DNA of 35,951 nt from Myxococcales bacterium FL481 (GCA_006508105.1 QKPP01000023.1:1-35951); one strand, 5' to 3'. Numbered from the stretch's first letter, positions 23,688 through 35,951 are shown. The notes: generated by a model from the letters alone, not told the origin. Numbers and translations are program-made.

Positions 23688-24281
23688 CTATCCCGCCTTT
23701 CGCGGCGTCAAGCTGAGGCCGACCGCCGTACAAATCTCGTGCGCCACGCGGGCGAGCGGTACCACCACATCCGCCACGCCCGCGTCCGCGACCGCCTTGG
23801 GCATGCCCCACACCACGCTTGATGCTTCATCCTGAGCCAGGACCCGCCCGCCACGCGAATGAACGGCTTTCGCTCCGTCACATCCATCCACGCCCATGCC
23901 CGTGAGAATCACACCAATCGACCGACGCCCGTAAACTCGACTGACTGAATCGAATAGGGGATCAACGGCCGGGCGCGAGCCATGCACGGGTTCGGTGTCT
24001 CGCAGCAACACCCTCACCTCCCGTGCGGCCTTGCGCACCACCATGTGGTGGTGGGGGGGGGCGACCAACACCTTCCCCGCGGCCAACGGCTCGCCGTCTT
24101 CCGCGAGGGCCACGGTCAATTCCGACGTGTCGTTGAGGCGGGCCGCCAAGCTCGCGGCGAACGAGGGGCGAATGTGGACAACGACCACCACCGGCGCGGG
24201 AAAGCTCCCGGGAAGCGCGGCGAGTACCGCCTGCAGTGCCTGCGGGCCGCCGGTGGAAGCCCCGATCGCCACCGCCCTCAC
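23688..24281 (-). CDS. cheB: CheB methylesterase (catalytic domain only)
   Basis: A 197-residue methylesterase domain. The catalytic triad is visible: Ser9 in GASTGG, His36 in VVHIRPSF and an Asp in [19 protein letters not shown] and PSRP-like [14 protein letters not shown] are further hallmarks. The usual N-terminal receiver domain (about 130 residues) is absent, so activity cannot be controlled by CheA phosphorylation of this chain. The GTG start overlaps the mcp stop by 4 bases. Free CheB catalytic domains occur in alternative chemosensory operons. It removes methyl groups and deamidates the receptors. Confidence 0.92.
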   Translation of the reverse strand: MRAVAIGASTGGPQALQAVLAALPGSFPAPVVVVVHIRPSFAASLAARLNDTSELTVALAEDGEPLAAGKVLVAPPHHHMVVRKAAREVRVLLRDTEPVHGSRPAVDPLFDSVSRVYGRRSIGVILTGMGVDGCDGAKAVHSRGGRVLAQDEASSVVWGMPKAVADAGVADVVVPLARVAHEICTAVGLSLTPRKAG

Positions 24282-26230
24282 GCCGCCTCCTCGTAGCGGT
24301 AGTCGGCCAACAGGGTGCGAAAATCCTCAGCCACGCGACTGAGATCGTTCGCCGCTTTCGTGATCACGCGAACATCGTCCGAGGTTTGCCGCGTCGCATC
24401 GGCCACCTCGGTCACGGTTCCCCAGATCTCCGAGCTCCCGTTCGCAGCATCGCTGATCGAGGTGCCGATACTCGTGCTCGTGGCAGTCTGTTCATCGACG
24501 GCGCTCGCAATGGAGTTTTGGTAGTCATTGATCTGATTGACCACGTTGTGAATATCGCCAATCGCCTTGACGGCCTGTTCGGTCTGCGCCCGGATGGCCT
24601 CGATGCGGTCGCTGATATCCTCGGTCGCCTTGCCGGTCTCCCGGGCCAAGTCCTTGACCTCGTTCGCCACGACGCCGAAGCCCTTGCCCGCCTCGCCGGC
24701 CCTCGCCGCTTCGATCGTGGCATTGAGGGCCAACAAGTTGGTCTGGCGCGCAATACTCTTGATCACGCGAATCACCTTGCCGATCTCGGCGCTGCTCTCC
24801 CCGAGCCGGCGAATGTTGTCATTTGTCGTCTCGGCCACGCGCACGGCTGAGGTCGCGACCATCGCCGCCTCGTTGGCGTTGTCAGAGATCTCTTGGATGC
24901 TGTCCCGCATCTGATCCATGCTCCCCGAGACCGTGCTCAGGTTGCTCGTGACGGCCTCACTGGCCGTAGAGGCCGATCCCACTCGCGTCGCCGTGCGCTC
25001 GGCACTGGCATCGAGCTGGCGACTGACTCGCTCGAGCTCTCCACTCGAGACCACGAGCTTGTCGGCGCTATCGGCCATACGAGTCAACATCGCGCGCACC
25101 CCCTCGATGGCCTGGTTCAGTGCAGCGCCCATACGCCCCAGCTCGTCGGGCCCGACCGGGTCCACGCGCTTCGTCAGATCACCTTGCGCGACCCGTTCGA
25201 GGATCTCCGCGTTACGACTCAGCGGTCGCACCACGAAGTGCCGCACCATCAACATACCGACGGCGACCGCCAAGAGCACACTCACAAACACGATCGTCAA
25301 CGCGGTGCGACGATAGACGTAAACATCAGACAACACCGCCGCCGCCGGCACGCTCCTGGCCTGCACCCAATACGGGGGACTGTCGCGAGCCAACAGCGCG
25401 ATCGGTTGCGACACAATCACCCGATCGCCGTGGTGGACCAAAGCTGAATCTCGAGCCAGCAAGACGCCTTCGAGCTCGGGCTCGTCGTTGCCCAATCGCG
25501 CGCCGGGGAACGTCTGATCCCCCCAATCCGCCGTCGACGCCGGCCGGGCCAGATAGGTTCCGTCGGATTGCATCAACAGCGCGCTTCCCCGTTCGCCGGA
25601 TCCCCCGACCTCGATGTCCTTGAGCAAGCGTCCGACGTCGACATCGACCAACAGCGTGCCCTGCTCGGCCCCTGAGAAACTGTCGATATCGAGCCGGTAC
25701 CGCGCGACGACGCCCCCTTCCTCGTCACGAAACGTCTCGAGGCCGACCCGCCTTCCCGCGGCCGGGACCACCGATCGAACCTCGGGAAACGGGACGGTCG
25801 AATCACTTCCGTCGGCGGAGCCCGCGTGGGCTAAGACGTCCCCCCTGCGATCCAGCATGGCCACACGGCGATAGGATCGACGGCCACGCATCACCGCACG
25901 GAAAATCTGCTCGAGCCGGCCCGCCCACTGATCCAGCGTGCTCCCGTCTAGCTCGTCAATCCCGCCGCCCTGCTTCGCCCGCAGCAATCCTTGGATGGGC
26001 GGAACCTCGCCGAGCGCAAGCAGAGTCAGTTCAGCCGATTGCAGCTCGGCTTGAATCACGTGGGATTCGCTCGCCGCCCGGGACTGCAGATCGGACTCGG
26101 CACCCGAGACGAGGGCCGACGTCGTGGCCCATCGCCCATACTGCGCAATCGAAAGACTGCTCGCGGCGACGGTGAGAAACAACAGCAGACCGAACTTCGC
26201 GTGCAAAGAACGTTGGATAGCGTAGATCAT
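24278..26230 (-). CDS. Methyl-accepting chemotaxis protein
   Basis: A 650-residue transmembrane chemoreceptor. TM1 lies at about residues 12-29, a periplasmic sensor of about 275 residues (double-Cache-like; [13 protein letters not shown] core) at 33-305, and TM2 at about 309-330. A HAMP domain follows from ~332 ([21 protein letters not shown]), then a long coiled coil. The kinase-contact hairpin is [20 protein letters not shown] (493-512) followed by [16 protein letters not shown]. The receptor tip matches the family closely. No C-terminal CheR-docking pentapeptide is seen (ends DYRYEEAA). The ATG at 26230 overlaps the cheW stop by 4 bases. It senses an unknown signal. Confidence 0.92.
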   Translation of the reverse strand: MIYAIQRSLHAKFGLLLFLTVAASSLSIAQYGRWATTSALVSGAESDLQSRAASESHVIQAELQSAELTLLALGEVPPIQGLLRAKQGGGIDELDGSTLDQWAGRLEQIFRAVMRGRRSYRRVAMLDRRGDVLAHAGSADGSDSTVPFPEVRSVVPAAGRRVGLETFRDEEGGVVARYRLDIDSFSGAEQGTLLVDVDVGRLLKDIEVGGSGERGSALLMQSDGTYLARPASTADWGDQTFPGARLGNDEPELEGVLLARDSALVHHGDRVIVSQPIALLARDSPPYWVQARSVPAAAVLSDVYVYRRTALTIVFVSVLLAVAVGMLMVRHFVVRPLSRNAEILERVAQGDLTKRVDPVGPDELGRMGAALNQAIEGVRAMLTRMADSADKLVVSSGELERVSRQLDASAERTATRVGSASTASEAVTSNLSTVSGSMDQMRDSIQEISDNANEAAMVATSAVRVAETTNDNIRRLGESSAEIGKVIRVIKSIARQTNLLALNATIEAARAGEAGKGFGVVANEVKDLARETGKATEDISDRIEAIRAQTEQAVKAIGDIHNVVNQINDYQNSIASAVDEQTATSTSIGTSISDAANGSSEIWGTVTEVADATRQTSDDVRVITKAANDLSRVAEDFRTLLADYRYEEAA

Positions 26231-26676
26231 GGCACAATCTCTTCCGTGACGGCGAGCGCCTCGACTCGCAAGGTGGTCAACAAAGTGTCGCCGCACGTCA
26301 GCAGTTCGCCGACGATATCCGGGAACTTTTGGCGCACCGGCCCGGGTGGTGGGGCGTGCTGGGCTCCCTTGGCGTCGATGACGTCATGGACGCGATCCAC
26401 CGCCAACGCGAATCGCTCACCGTCGGCCTCCACGACGACGTGGGCCGCTTCGTCTGTCGCCCCAGACTGACCGCGTTGGCCGGTCAGGAGCCAGTGTAAA
26501 TCGACGGCCGTGATCACTTCGCCACGAAGGTTCAACAGGCCCGACACCCGCGGCGGCGCGAGTGGAATCGGGGTGAGTTCGCCGCCCAAGAGCACCTCCG
26601 AGACGTGTGAAACGGGCACGCCGTAGAGGTCTCCAGCCACGCTGAAGGTGCAATACTGGGATCGAGCCGGATTCAT
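26227..26676 (-). CDS. cheW: CheW coupling protein
   Basis: A 149-residue CheW domain: [39 protein letters not shown] (the conserved PxxVxGxxNLRG motif), [34 protein letters not shown] and the closing [17 protein letters not shown]. It bridges the MCP to CheA in the signalling array. Both ends overlap their neighbours by 4 bases (cheA upstream, mcp downstream). Confidence 0.93.
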   Translation of the reverse strand: MNPARSQYCTFSVAGDLYGVPVSHVSEVLLGGELTPIPLAPPRVSGLLNLRGEVITAVDLHWLLTGQRGQSGATDEAAHVVVEADGERFALAVDRVHDVIDAKGAQHAPPPGPVRQKFPDIVGELLTCGDTLLTTLRVEALAVTEEIVP

Positions 26677-28985
26677 GCCGCAGACCGCTCCGCTTCATCA
26701 AGGTGGTACGGTGCGAGTTCGACCGCCAATTCCTGCGCGGACCAGACCCGCGTCACCGAGCCTCCCAAAACGTCAAACCGCCCCGCGTGGCGACGCTCGA
26801 CTTCTGCGACGTCCTCCACGTCTTCCACAAGGGCGCCGATCTGACGGTCCTGATCGCACAGCACCGCGACCGAGATCCGATCCGGCGCCTCTTCGCCGTC
26901 GTGGTACGCCGCGGGCACGAGCCGGTGCCCATCGAAATCAACCAGTGGCATAATGTGATCCCGATACTGGATCACCGGCCGATCGCCGATGCGCTCGATC
27001 TTGGGCGAGTGGAATTCCTCGACGCGATGAAGCGAAGACAACGGCACCGCCAGCCGGTGGGCACCGGGGAATCGCAACGTGGCAAACGCGTCCCGGCAAG
27101 CCGCGACCGTGTCGTCGGCCTTCGTCGCTTTCTCGGCCACCGTCGACAACAGATCGTGACGTTGCGCAACGACAAGAGGGTCCAAAATCAACGCCACCCC
27201 ACCGTTGGGCAGCAACGTGGATCCCGCGTAGATCGGGATCTGTTCCAACAGGCGACCGAGCGGCTTGATGACGATCTCGGCGGTATCCTCGATGGCGTCG
27301 ACGACGAGTGCGTAACGCGAGCCGTTTCCCTGCAGCACCAACGCGTGTCGCTCACGGGGTGGATCGCCCTCCAGCTCGAGGACGGTTCGCATATCTACGC
27401 TCGCGACCACTTCGCCCCGCAGGCGCAGTACCGACTTGCCGCTGAGCTCGATACAACGCTCGTCCGTCGCGGACAAAGCGACGATCTCGTCGAGCGCGGC
27501 CTGAGGCACCACGAACTGATGGCGATCGACCCGGGCGATGAGCGAGGGCACGATCGCGACGGTCAGCGGAACGCTGATCCGAAACGTCGACCCGGCACCC
27601 AGCTCGGTCTCCACTTCCAGCTTGCCGCCGACTCGCTCGATGTTGGTCTTGACGACGTCCATGCCCACACCGCGCCCCGACACCTGCGAAACCGACTCAG
27701 CGGTCGAGAAGCCGGGGCTGAACAGGAGCTCAAGAGAGGCTTGGCGATCGAGCGCGTCGGCGGCCGCCGAGGTCAGCAACCCCTTGTCCACAGCTCGCTG
27801 CCGGACGCGATCGAGGTCGATCCCCCCACCGTCATCAGAAAACTCGATGATGACTCGCCCGGACTGTTGACGTGCGCTGAGATGGATCGTGCCCGTGGCC
27901 GACTTGCCCGCCGCGACACGTGCATCCGGCCGCTCGATGCCGTGGTCGACCGCATTGCGCAACAGGTGGGTCATCGGATCGCGCAAGGCTTCGATCAACG
28001 CCTTGTCGAGCCCGGTCTCCTCACCCGCGAACGTGATCCGAACCTTCTTTCCGCACGTGTGCCCAAGGTCGCGGACGATGCGAGGAAACTTGGCCCACAT
28101 GTTCGCCACGGGCTGCATGCGAGTGCGCATGACCCCTTCTTGAAGGCGGGTCGCGACCCGATCGAGCCGCTGCACGGTGTTCGTCAGCCCACGATCGGAG
28201 ACGTGTTTCGTGCGCTCGAGGATCTCGTTTCGCGTCAGCACCAACTCGCCCACCTGCCCCATGAGCTCGTCCAAAAGACCCACGTCCACGCGCAGCGCCG
28301 TCGTGCCACCGCCGGCAGAGCGGGGTGGGTGGCGTCCCGGCGGTTGCGGCGAGCCACGACGGGCTCCCGGTGCGGACGGGAACGCTTCCGCTGACTCGCG
28401 AGTCGTCGCCCCCGATGGCGGTGCCGGCTTATCGGGCGTTCCGGCGACAGGCAAGGCCTGGCCGTCCACCGCGGCTGCATCGGCCGACGCCTCTCGGTCC
28501 ACCATCGCCGCGGACTCCGACCCACTGCGGTCCACGATCACCCCGGCCGAAGCCCCGGACAAGTTCGGCTGGACGGACCCCCCCGGAAGTGTCGCCCCGC
28601 TCGTCAGCTCAGCCAGCGTGCGCACCAGTTCCGTATCCGATGAACCCTGGACGGCGCCGCTGGACTCGACCTCGTCGAGCATGGCGCGAAGCTGGTCGAG
28701 CGTCGCCAGCAAGGCGGTGGCGCGGGGCTCGTCGAGCTGCAACACGCGATCGCGGATCCGACTCAGCAGATTCTCGCCCGCGTGGGCCAAGCGTTGTACG
28801 GGCTCAAAACCCAAGAACCCAGCGTTGCCCTTGATGGTGTGAAGAGTACGAAAAGCCGCCGCGACGAGCTCATCGTCACCGCCGTTTTGTTCGAGGGCGA
28901 CGAGCGTCGCGTCCAGTTGATCGAGCAGTTCACCAGACTCGGTGACAAACTCGGCAACGATCTCGTCGTCGAAATCCTCGCTCAC
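26673..28985 (-). CDS. cheA: CheA histidine kinase with two CheW-like domains
   Basis: A 770-residue chemotaxis kinase. Domains in order: HPt P1 with phospho-acceptor His49 (RTLHTIKGNAGFLG); a long disordered linker, ~111-227, with no P2 domain; dimerisation P3, ~228-290; ATPase P4, ~291-475, with N-box MTHLLRNAVDHGIE, DDGGGI and GRGVGMDVV; and CheW-like P5, ~476-610. A second CheW-like domain follows at ~632-765, with FPGAHRLAVPLSSLHRVEE and VLCDQDRQIGALVEDVEDV. Tandem CheW domains occur in some alternative systems. GTG at 28985 has a GGGAG about 10 bases upstream. It is the first gene of the operon. The P2 absence suggests direct phosphotransfer to its regulator. Confidence 0.93.
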   Translation of the reverse strand: MSEDFDDEIVAEFVTESGELLDQLDATLVALEQNGGDDELVAAAFRTLHTIKGNAGFLGFEPVQRLAHAGENLLSRIRDRVLQLDEPRATALLATLDQLRAMLDEVESSGAVQGSSDTELVRTLAELTSGATLPGGSVQPNLSGASAGVIVDRSGSESAAMVDREASADAAAVDGQALPVAGTPDKPAPPSGATTRESAEAFPSAPGARRGSPQPPGRHPPRSAGGGTTALRVDVGLLDELMGQVGELVLTRNEILERTKHVSDRGLTNTVQRLDRVATRLQEGVMRTRMQPVANMWAKFPRIVRDLGHTCGKKVRITFAGEETGLDKALIEALRDPMTHLLRNAVDHGIERPDARVAAGKSATGTIHLSARQQSGRVIIEFSDDGGGIDLDRVRQRAVDKGLLTSAAADALDRQASLELLFSPGFSTAESVSQVSGRGVGMDVVKTNIERVGGKLEVETELGAGSTFRISVPLTVAIVPSLIARVDRHQFVVPQAALDEIVALSATDERCIELSGKSVLRLRGEVVASVDMRTVLELEGDPPRERHALVLQGNGSRYALVVDAIEDTAEIVIKPLGRLLEQIPIYAGSTLLPNGGVALILDPLVVAQRHDLLSTVAEKATKADDTVAACRDAFATLRFPGAHRLAVPLSSLHRVEEFHSPKIERIGDRPVIQYRDHIMPLVDFDGHRLVPAAYHDGEEAPDRISVAVLCDQDRQIGALVEDVEDVAEVERRHAGRFDVLGGSVTRVWSAQELAVELAPYHLDEAERSAA

Positions 28986-29515
28986 GGCCGGGCTCTCCCT
29001 TCGGCGTGAGGCGAAACTCGACCGCGCGCAAACTCGATGTGGGACCCGTCAACCCGGGCGTGCGAAGAGCGGGACGCTTCGCTGACCTGCCGCCGAAGCC
29101 GGCGGCGTCGGAGCTGGCGTCCACCGGCCCACACACCGTTCGGTCGCCCGCGCTCGAGGGACATCCGCGAGCCGACGACGTGCGCATGCGGCCACCGATG
29201 GACCACTCGCTCGACCCGCGACCAAACACCGGGACCTCCCCGCCAACTCAACGCGGCCGCCGTCCGCGTCACCGCGACTGTTCAAACCGGTTGCGGTGCC
29301 CGCGACTCCACGGTCGCGTACGTGCCCGCGTCCCGATGCGTCGGCCGGCATCGGACCGGAGAACAAACAGTGGCCCGGCGTGGGCTTCCCCCCGCGCCGG
29401 GGCCGAAGGTTTGACTGTAGATTGCGCCGGCCCCGGTCGATGGCCAGTTCGTCCGAGGCCACACCTACCCCTGGTTCGGCGTTCGGTCACTCGCCACGTC
29501 TTGTCCCTTGGATCC
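28986..29515. other. Divergent intergenic region between cheA and the hybrid kinase
   Basis: About 530 bases. The plus-strand frame is open from 29006 into the kinase, but its translation before 29516 is Arg/Pro/Gly-rich and not kinase-like. Promoters for the che operon and the kinase must lie here. No -10/-35 pair or operator was convincing. Confidence 0.4.
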
Positions 29516-31405
<1,890 letters not shown>

Positions 31406-31480
31406 ACAGCGGGACGTCGGCCCGCTCGCGGTTTCCCCTGAGCACCGACCACTCTCCGTGCTGTGGCTGACGCCCCCCCC

Positions 31481-31511
31481 AAAAAAAATGAGCGCGAGGA
31501 AGACCCCGCGC
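31481..31511 (-). terminator. Intrinsic terminator of the phytase-like gene
   Basis: Read on the minus strand, an 8-base stem (31511-31504 with 31499-31492: GCGCGGGG / CCTCGCGC, one G-U pair) with loop TCTT is followed by TCAT and a run of eight T (31488-31481). The G-U pair and the T-run work only for minus-strand RNA. It lies about 65 bases past the stop at 31576, so it ends that transcript. Confidence 0.85.
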
Positions 31512-31575
31512 CCATCGAGCGCCTGACCACCCCGCGAAGGCACCAGCGATGCCAGCGCCTCGCGGGCGGGGTCGA

Positions 31576-34254
31576 CTAGTTCCCGGGCTCGATTCCGGTG
31601 ACGTCGAACGTGGTCAACTGCTTGATCGCCGCGTCCATCGTGCCTTGGTTGTCACGTTCAACGGCGAGGAAAACCCCTTCACCGAGCGCAACGAGGTCGG
31701 ACAGACCGACCCAGCCGCCGGCCAAGGATGCAACCTCGTCGAGCGGGTAGAAGTAGAATCCCCAAGTCTCGCTGGCGGGGTCGTACACGCCGATCCGCGG
31801 CTGCGGGTCGTCACTCCAGGCCCGTTGCATGGCCACGTACACCTTGCCGTCGTACTCCGTGATGCCCTCGAACCCGAACCGAAGCTGAACATCCTCGACC
31901 GCCGCGGGTAGCTGCACCACGGCCTCGATGACACCGGCATCGGTGACCTTGAGCACGAAGTTGCGACTGTTGATCGGGCGAGCCTCGTCATCCCACGTGC
32001 CCGCGCCTTCAGACGCGATCCAAAACCCGCCCCCAGAGGCCACCGCGATGCCTTCGCTGTCGAGGTTCACGGTTTTGTCGTCGTTGATCATCGCCGCCAA
32101 GTCGGCCTCGTCGAACACATCTCGCCGCTCGGGATCAGTATCCGCGAGCCCCTCCATGCTCAGCTCGGCCACGGGTACCGCGGCCAACACGTCGTCGCTG
32201 TCGACGATGTACGTCTCGTCGACGATCTTTGCCGGCGAGCTCGAGAGGTCCACCGTGAAGATGCGGCTGCGCTGATAGAAGCTGTCGTCAACCGCGTATA
32301 GGGTGTCGGCCTCGCTGGGATGCGCCGCCAGTCCGGACAGGGCGCTCCAGGGGATCGGCGTGCCGTCCTCGCGGTCCTCCGACGCGAGGGTCGGGTAGCT
32401 CGGGCTTGTGGCGACCTGGCGCTCGTAGATGTTGAGCACCGAGCGCATCTTGGCCCCGCGCTCATCCTTTTCCGAAGCCGCGATCAACAGGTCGCGCGAG
32501 GGGATGGCGAGCACCCCCTCGGGGCCCACGCCAGCGGGAAGTGCCTGCAAGTACTCGGGGCTGTCCGGATCGGTGACATCGTAGACGAACACGAGACTCG
32601 ATCGCTCGGACGCGACGAACAGGTAGTCGATGTCGCCGAACGTGGCGAACTCCACATTCTCGGGTTCGTTCCCTTTCTTCTCCGAGCGGCCCTCCGGGTA
32701 GTGACCGAGGCGCACCGCCTCGTGTTCCAGCTGATTGCCGGAGGTCATGACCACGTTGCCCTCGGTATCGAAGATCGTGAACCCTCGACTGCCACCGAAC
32801 AAGTCCCCTTCATCCGCAGTGGCGAATCGATCGGTGCCGATCCATGACACGCCGTCGGGCTCGCGCGCGACGCCGTCGACGCTCCCCGACAGGTCGATGA
32901 GCGCAGGCTCTTCCTCGATGACATCCACCTGAGTCAAATCCACCGTCCCGGCCGTGAAATCGGCCGTGACCTGCCCATTCGTGACATCGACCAGCACGAT
33001 ATGGTTGTTCTCCTGCAGCGTGACGACTGCGATGTTGTCGGCGTTGATGTCGACGTACTCGGGCTCCGGATCCGTTGGGCCGTAGCCGGCAAGACCGGTC
33101 ATGTCCACCGGAGAGGTCGCGGTGGGTGCCCAGTTGGCCGGATCCGCGTCGGAGCTGTCGATGATCACCAACATGCCGGCCGGCAGTTGGGGAAGCTCAC
33201 CGTCGTTGAGCTCTTCATCGCGTTCGTTTTCGATGACCACGGCGATGTAGTCGCCATCGGGACTGACCGCCACGGAGTCCGGCTGGCCGTCCACATCGAT
33301 GCTTCGCACCACCATGCGCGTCGCCACGTCAACGATGACGAGCTGGCCACTGGTGTCGACATACTCATCCGGCGGCGTGGTATTGACGCCGACCACCGCC
33401 ACGTCGCCCTTGACGGCGACGGAGGTTGGCTCACCGTCCAGTACCGTCACGCCGAGCGGGGCCGGTGCGGTGGCGTCGGTGATGTCCACAAACCCCACGC
33501 GTTTGCCCGGACCATCGGTGTAGACGATCGTGTTCCCATCGGTGCTGACAGCCGCGATCTCGGCCACGGTCTCGTCCTCTTCCGGGGTGTCGCAATTCTC
33601 ATCGTCTTGCAGGCACACCGGGAAGGACGAGATGCGAACGAAGTTGTCGTCGGCGGTCGGGGTCGCCGGTCGCGCAGATCCTCGCCGGAAGATATCGCCA
33701 AGCCCGATCAGCTGGGTTTCTCCGCTGTTGTCGTCGACTCCATCGTTGTCATTGACGATGTAGACGTTCGAGTCGGCCGTCACCGCCACCCCCTCGACCT
33801 TCTCGTAGGCCATCCCTCCGGGGGCCAGTAGATCGGGGAGTAGGTCACGAACGACGGTCTTGGTCAGGAGCGGAATCTCGTCGCCAGTGCCAGTACCCGT
33901 GTCGCTATCGCCCGTGTCGCTATCGCCCGTGTCGCTATCGCCCGTGTCGCTGCCGCCCGTTGCCGTGCCGCCCGTCTCGGAGTCGCCGTCGCCATCGCCG
34001 TCGCCATCGCCGTCTCCGTCTCCATCTCCATCGCCGTCGCCGTCGCCGTCGCCATCCCCATCGCCGTCGCCATCCCCATCGCCGTCGCCATCGCCATCCC
34101 CATCGCCGTCGCCATCTCCGGCGGGGTCTCCGGTCGCCGTGCCGTCGCCCGAGTCCGGCGAGTCGTCGTCGTCACCGCAGCTGGCCGCGAGCGAGGTGAC
34201 GAGTGCAACCGCGATTGACAGTGTCGTTTGAGAAGTGAAGTGTGGTACGCGCAT
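31576..34254 (-). CDS. Phytase-like esterase lipoprotein with Asp-Gly repeat linker
   Basis: An 892-residue surface lipoprotein. The signal peptide [17 protein letters not shown] has lipobox Cys26, then a very acidic linker: Asp-Gly dipeptides repeated about 22 times (residues ~45-92), and DSDTG repeated four times (~105-124). The rest (~130-892) is a large beta-propeller-like region with repeated motifs of the form [31 protein letters not shown] and [20 protein letters not shown]. The C-terminal third has [37 protein letters not shown] and [18 protein letters not shown], matching 'esterase-like activity of phytase' (PF13449-type) proteins. It is probably tethered outside the cell and hydrolyses phosphate or another ester; the substrate is unknown. 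ATG at 34254 is chosen for the signal peptide. Confidence 0.85.
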   Translation of the reverse strand: MRVPHFTSQTTLSIAVALVTSLAASCGDDDDSPDSGDGTATGDPAGDGDGDGDGDGDGDGDGDGDGDGDGDGDGDGDGDGDGDGDGDGDGDSETGGTATGGSDTGDSDTGDSDTGDSDTGTGTGDEIPLLTKTVVRDLLPDLLAPGGMAYEKVEGVAVTADSNVYIVNDNDGVDDNSGETQLIGLGDIFRRGSARPATPTADDNFVRISSFPVCLQDDENCDTPEEDETVAEIAAVSTDGNTIVYTDGPGKRVGFVDITDATAPAPLGVTVLDGEPTSVAVKGDVAVVGVNTTPPDEYVDTSGQLVIVDVATRMVVRSIDVDGQPDSVAVSPDGDYIAVVIENERDEELNDGELPQLPAGMLVIIDSSDADPANWAPTATSPVDMTGLAGYGPTDPEPEYVDINADNIAVVTLQENNHIVLVDVTNGQVTADFTAGTVDLTQVDVIEEEPALIDLSGSVDGVAREPDGVSWIGTDRFATADEGDLFGGSRGFTIFDTEGNVVMTSGNQLEHEAVRLGHYPEGRSEKKGNEPENVEFATFGDIDYLFVASERSSLVFVYDVTDPDSPEYLQALPAGVGPEGVLAIPSRDLLIAASEKDERGAKMRSVLNIYERQVATSPSYPTLASEDREDGTPIPWSALSGLAAHPSEADTLYAVDDSFYQRSRIFTVDLSSSPAKIVDETYIVDSDDVLAAVPVAELSMEGLADTDPERRDVFDEADLAAMINDDKTVNLDSEGIAVASGGGFWIASEGAGTWDDEARPINSRNFVLKVTDAGVIEAVVQLPAAVEDVQLRFGFEGITEYDGKVYVAMQRAWSDDPQPRIGVYDPASETWGFYFYPLDEVASLAGGWVGLSDLVALGEGVFLAVERDNQGTMDAAIKQLTTFDVTGIEPGN
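33899..33958 (-). repeat. Four 15-base tandem repeats encoding DSDTG
   Basis: Forward unit GTGTCGCTATCGCCC at 33899-33913, 33914-33928 and 33929-33943 is identical. The fourth (33944-33958) differs by two bases (GCTGCCG). Copy-number changes would keep the frame. The identity of the first three suggests recent duplication. Confidence 0.9.
33983..34119 (-). repeat. About 23 six-base repeats encoding (Asp-Gly)n
   Basis: Tandem GGCGAT/GGCGAC/GGAGAC/GGGGAT hexamers (minus strand) encode the Asp-Gly linker of the phytase-like lipoprotein. Synonymous variation among units argues for selection on the protein. Slippage would change linker length without breaking the frame. Asp-Gly tracts like this often bind calcium or act as flexible spacers. 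Confidence 0.9.
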
Positions 34255-34434
34255 AGGTCTTTCTGTGGCGACGCTACGTATCTGTCGTGACGGATCAGTC
34301 ACAACCGGGGAACGTTCATTGGGATCGGCGCCGGCTGATGGGCTCTGATCCGGGCTTGCGGAGCATCTCGCGCGAACGAGGCGGTTCACGCGGACACCCG
34401 CCCGGCGACCCAGCCAGTCGGTCGAGATCGCTGA

Positions 34435-35073
34435 TTACGGCTCGCTCGCGGCGTGGCCGTGGTGCAAAAAATCGACAAGTCGAGGCGTCAAGTCCGGCCA
34501 GTCGGTGAACAGCTCAGCGCGGACCCCGGCTCGATGAGCCGCATCCACGTTCTCTTGCCGGTCGTCGACAAACAGCACCGGGCTGCCGACGTTGCGTAGC
34601 TCGACCAGCGGCTCAAACGCGCCGGGATCCCGCTTGAGTTTGCCATTTTGCCAGGACAACAAACGCTCGTCGAAGCGGCGAAGCGGCGCCAGACGGGAGA
34701 ACAAAGCGGCGGTGTGCATCGGGTCCGTGTCCGAGTAGCACCACAAGCTGTAGTCCAACTCCCCCTCGCAGGGAGGCAGTTGGGCCAAGAACGCGGCCGC
34801 CTCGGGCTTGACCGCGAACACGTCTGACCACGCGCCGAACACGTCCTCGCGTCGGATCGGCCCAGGCTCACACCATCCCACAACCGCGTCGCAGAACGCG
34901 ACCGGCGTCAGCTTGCCCCGATCGAGCTCGTCTTTCTCCGGCCCCTGACTCCATCGCGCCGCGATGGCTTCGGGGGTCTTGTCGCACTTTTCGGCGAGCA
35001 TGCGGCCAAACCGAGAGAAGTCGACGTCTACGATGACGCCGCCGAGGTCGAGAACAAGAATGCGATGACTCAC
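34435..35073 (-). CDS. HAD-superfamily hydrolase (YihX-like)
   Basis: A 212-residue HAD hydrolase from the GTG at 35073, with a GGGAAGAT upstream. Motif I is Asp9 in LVLDLGGVIVDVDF. Its second acid is a Gly (DLGG), as in YihX and epoxide-hydrolase N-domains. Motif II is in LWCYSDTDPMH, where Ser and Asp replace the more usual SN. Motif III is the Lys near GKLKRDPGAFEPL, and motif IV is VLFVDDRQENVDAA. An ~85-residue helical cap lies between motifs I and II (CDKTPEAIAARWSQGPEKDE). The substrate is probably a phosphorylated sugar or similar. It is alone on the minus strand, upstream of the phytase-like gene with a 180-base gap. Confidence 0.88.
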   Translation of the reverse strand: MSHRILVLDLGGVIVDVDFSRFGRMLAEKCDKTPEAIAARWSQGPEKDELDRGKLTPVAFCDAVVGWCEPGPIRREDVFGAWSDVFAVKPEAAAFLAQLPPCEGELDYSLWCYSDTDPMHTAALFSRLAPLRRFDERLLSWQNGKLKRDPGAFEPLVELRNVGSPVLFVDDRQENVDAAHRAGVRAELFTDWPDLTPRLVDFLHHGHAASEP

Positions 35074-35630
35074 TGGATGGGATCTTCCCGCTCCGGCGGG
35101 AGCGTCGTCTCGCGCCGCAACGACAAACCGTCGGCGACAGCGCACGACCTTACCACGCGTCGTGGGGCCGTACGGCCCGGTTTCGGGGCGTTGAGCGGCC
35201 ATCAGGACCCACGAACCCGCGCCCGGCCCCGGCGCGACGCCGGGTTTCGGCCGGGGAGCACCGCGGAAACGCTCCCGTCACTCGATCTGGGCTGGCGTGC
35301 CACCGCGGGTCGAAACCGTTGACCTCAAGCCGGCATCACGCTCCGGCTCCCGCCAGTCGCCCGTGAGACCGGTCCCGACTCGACCGGATCCATCCGACCG
35401 ATCGCCAGCGCGCGACCGCAAGACCGGCGAGTATGCGTGGACACTGCATGGCAGCGCTCCCGTGCCCCCACGCCCCGCTCAACCCGGGCGGCGTGGCGAT
35501 CGGTACCCGCATGACGCTGCCGACTGGAAGTTGGCGCCGCGCTCTTGCGTTGACAGCCTACGTTCGAGTTGAAACGCTTCGAGCTTGACCTCGTGCGTGC
35601 ACGGCCGGCTCGAGGTCGGGAGCACTCCAC
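35074..35630. other. Gene-free stretch upstream of the HAD gene
   Basis: About 557 bases between divergent genes. Frames on both strands are Arg/Pro-rich and unsupported. Promoters of the HAD gene and of the acidic ORF at 35631 should lie here. No regulatory site was recognised. Confidence 0.4.

Positions 35631-35951
<321 letters not shown>

Noticed and set aside
26703..28394. A 563-residue open frame on the plus strand
   Set aside because: It is the antisense shadow of cheA; GC-rich third positions of cheA keep the opposite strand open. No family motif.
33899..34119. Short tandem repeats considered as a CRISPR array
   Set aside because: The units are contiguous with no spacers, lie inside a coding frame and have no cas genes nearby.
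33860..34231. A plus-strand frame encoding a Ser-Pro repeat
   Set aside because: It is the reverse complement of the Asp-Gly and DSDTG linker and has no independent support.

Overview
The window is high-GC DNA with strongly GC-biased third codon positions. It probably comes from a myxobacterium-like member of the Myxococcota, possibly Nannocystales. The support is lipoproteins with long Asp-Gly, Asp-Ser-Asp-Thr-Gly and Ser/Thr/Gly linkers, a chemosensory cluster beside a hybrid kinase, and many single-gene accessory units. The assignment is an inference; no rRNA, tRNA or other taxonomic marker was seen.

Region by region. (1) Positions 1-6130 hold small accessory genes. There is an ArsR-SRPBCC pair, a decayed DUF1016/YhcG-type nuclease remnant running into a helical-repeat protein gene, a VOC protein, a DUF1428 protein, a frameshifted VOC remnant, a DUF1348 NTF2-like protein, and a VOC gene divergent from a double winged-helix HxlR-like regulator. 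(2) Positions 6240-10646, all on the minus strand, encode a short-chain dehydrogenase, a DUF4136 lipoprotein, a nitrilase-superfamily amidase and an SO2930-type diheme cytochrome lipoprotein. (3) Positions 11113-15520, plus strand, form a tight four-gene respiratory operon: an octaheme hydroxylamine-oxidoreductase-like cytochrome, a tetraheme lipoprotein, a Tat-type Fe-S subunit and a NrfD/PsrC-type membrane subunit. (4) Positions 15634-18908 carry a vanadium-haloperoxidase-like protein with an altered active-site motif, a peroxiredoxin-like protein and a secreted protein made of two unrecognised six-cysteine repeats. (5) Positions 19518-22632 hold a TetR-controlled ABC exporter with two matching palindromic operators. 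(6) Positions 22867-31405 hold a cheA-cheW-mcp-cheB-cheR operon, lacking a free-standing cheY, divergent from a PAS-PAS hybrid histidine kinase. (7) Positions 31576-35951 carry a large phytase-like esterase lipoprotein with repeat linkers and a well-formed intrinsic terminator, a HAD hydrolase, and the truncated start of an acidic, probably exported protein.

The main functional system is the octaheme/tetraheme/Fe-S/NrfD operon. By analogy to NrfCD and PsrBC modules, the NrfD-like subunit would exchange electrons with the quinone pool. The Fe-S subunit and tetraheme lipoprotein would relay them to or from the HAO-like octaheme enzyme, whose likely substrates are nitrite, hydroxylamine or another small nitrogen compound. 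The diheme lipoprotein gene is divergent across a 466-base gap. The chemosensory operon should regulate motility or another output through an unlinked response regulator, or possibly through the divergent hybrid kinase. All functional statements come from reading motifs and gene order; no searches were run.
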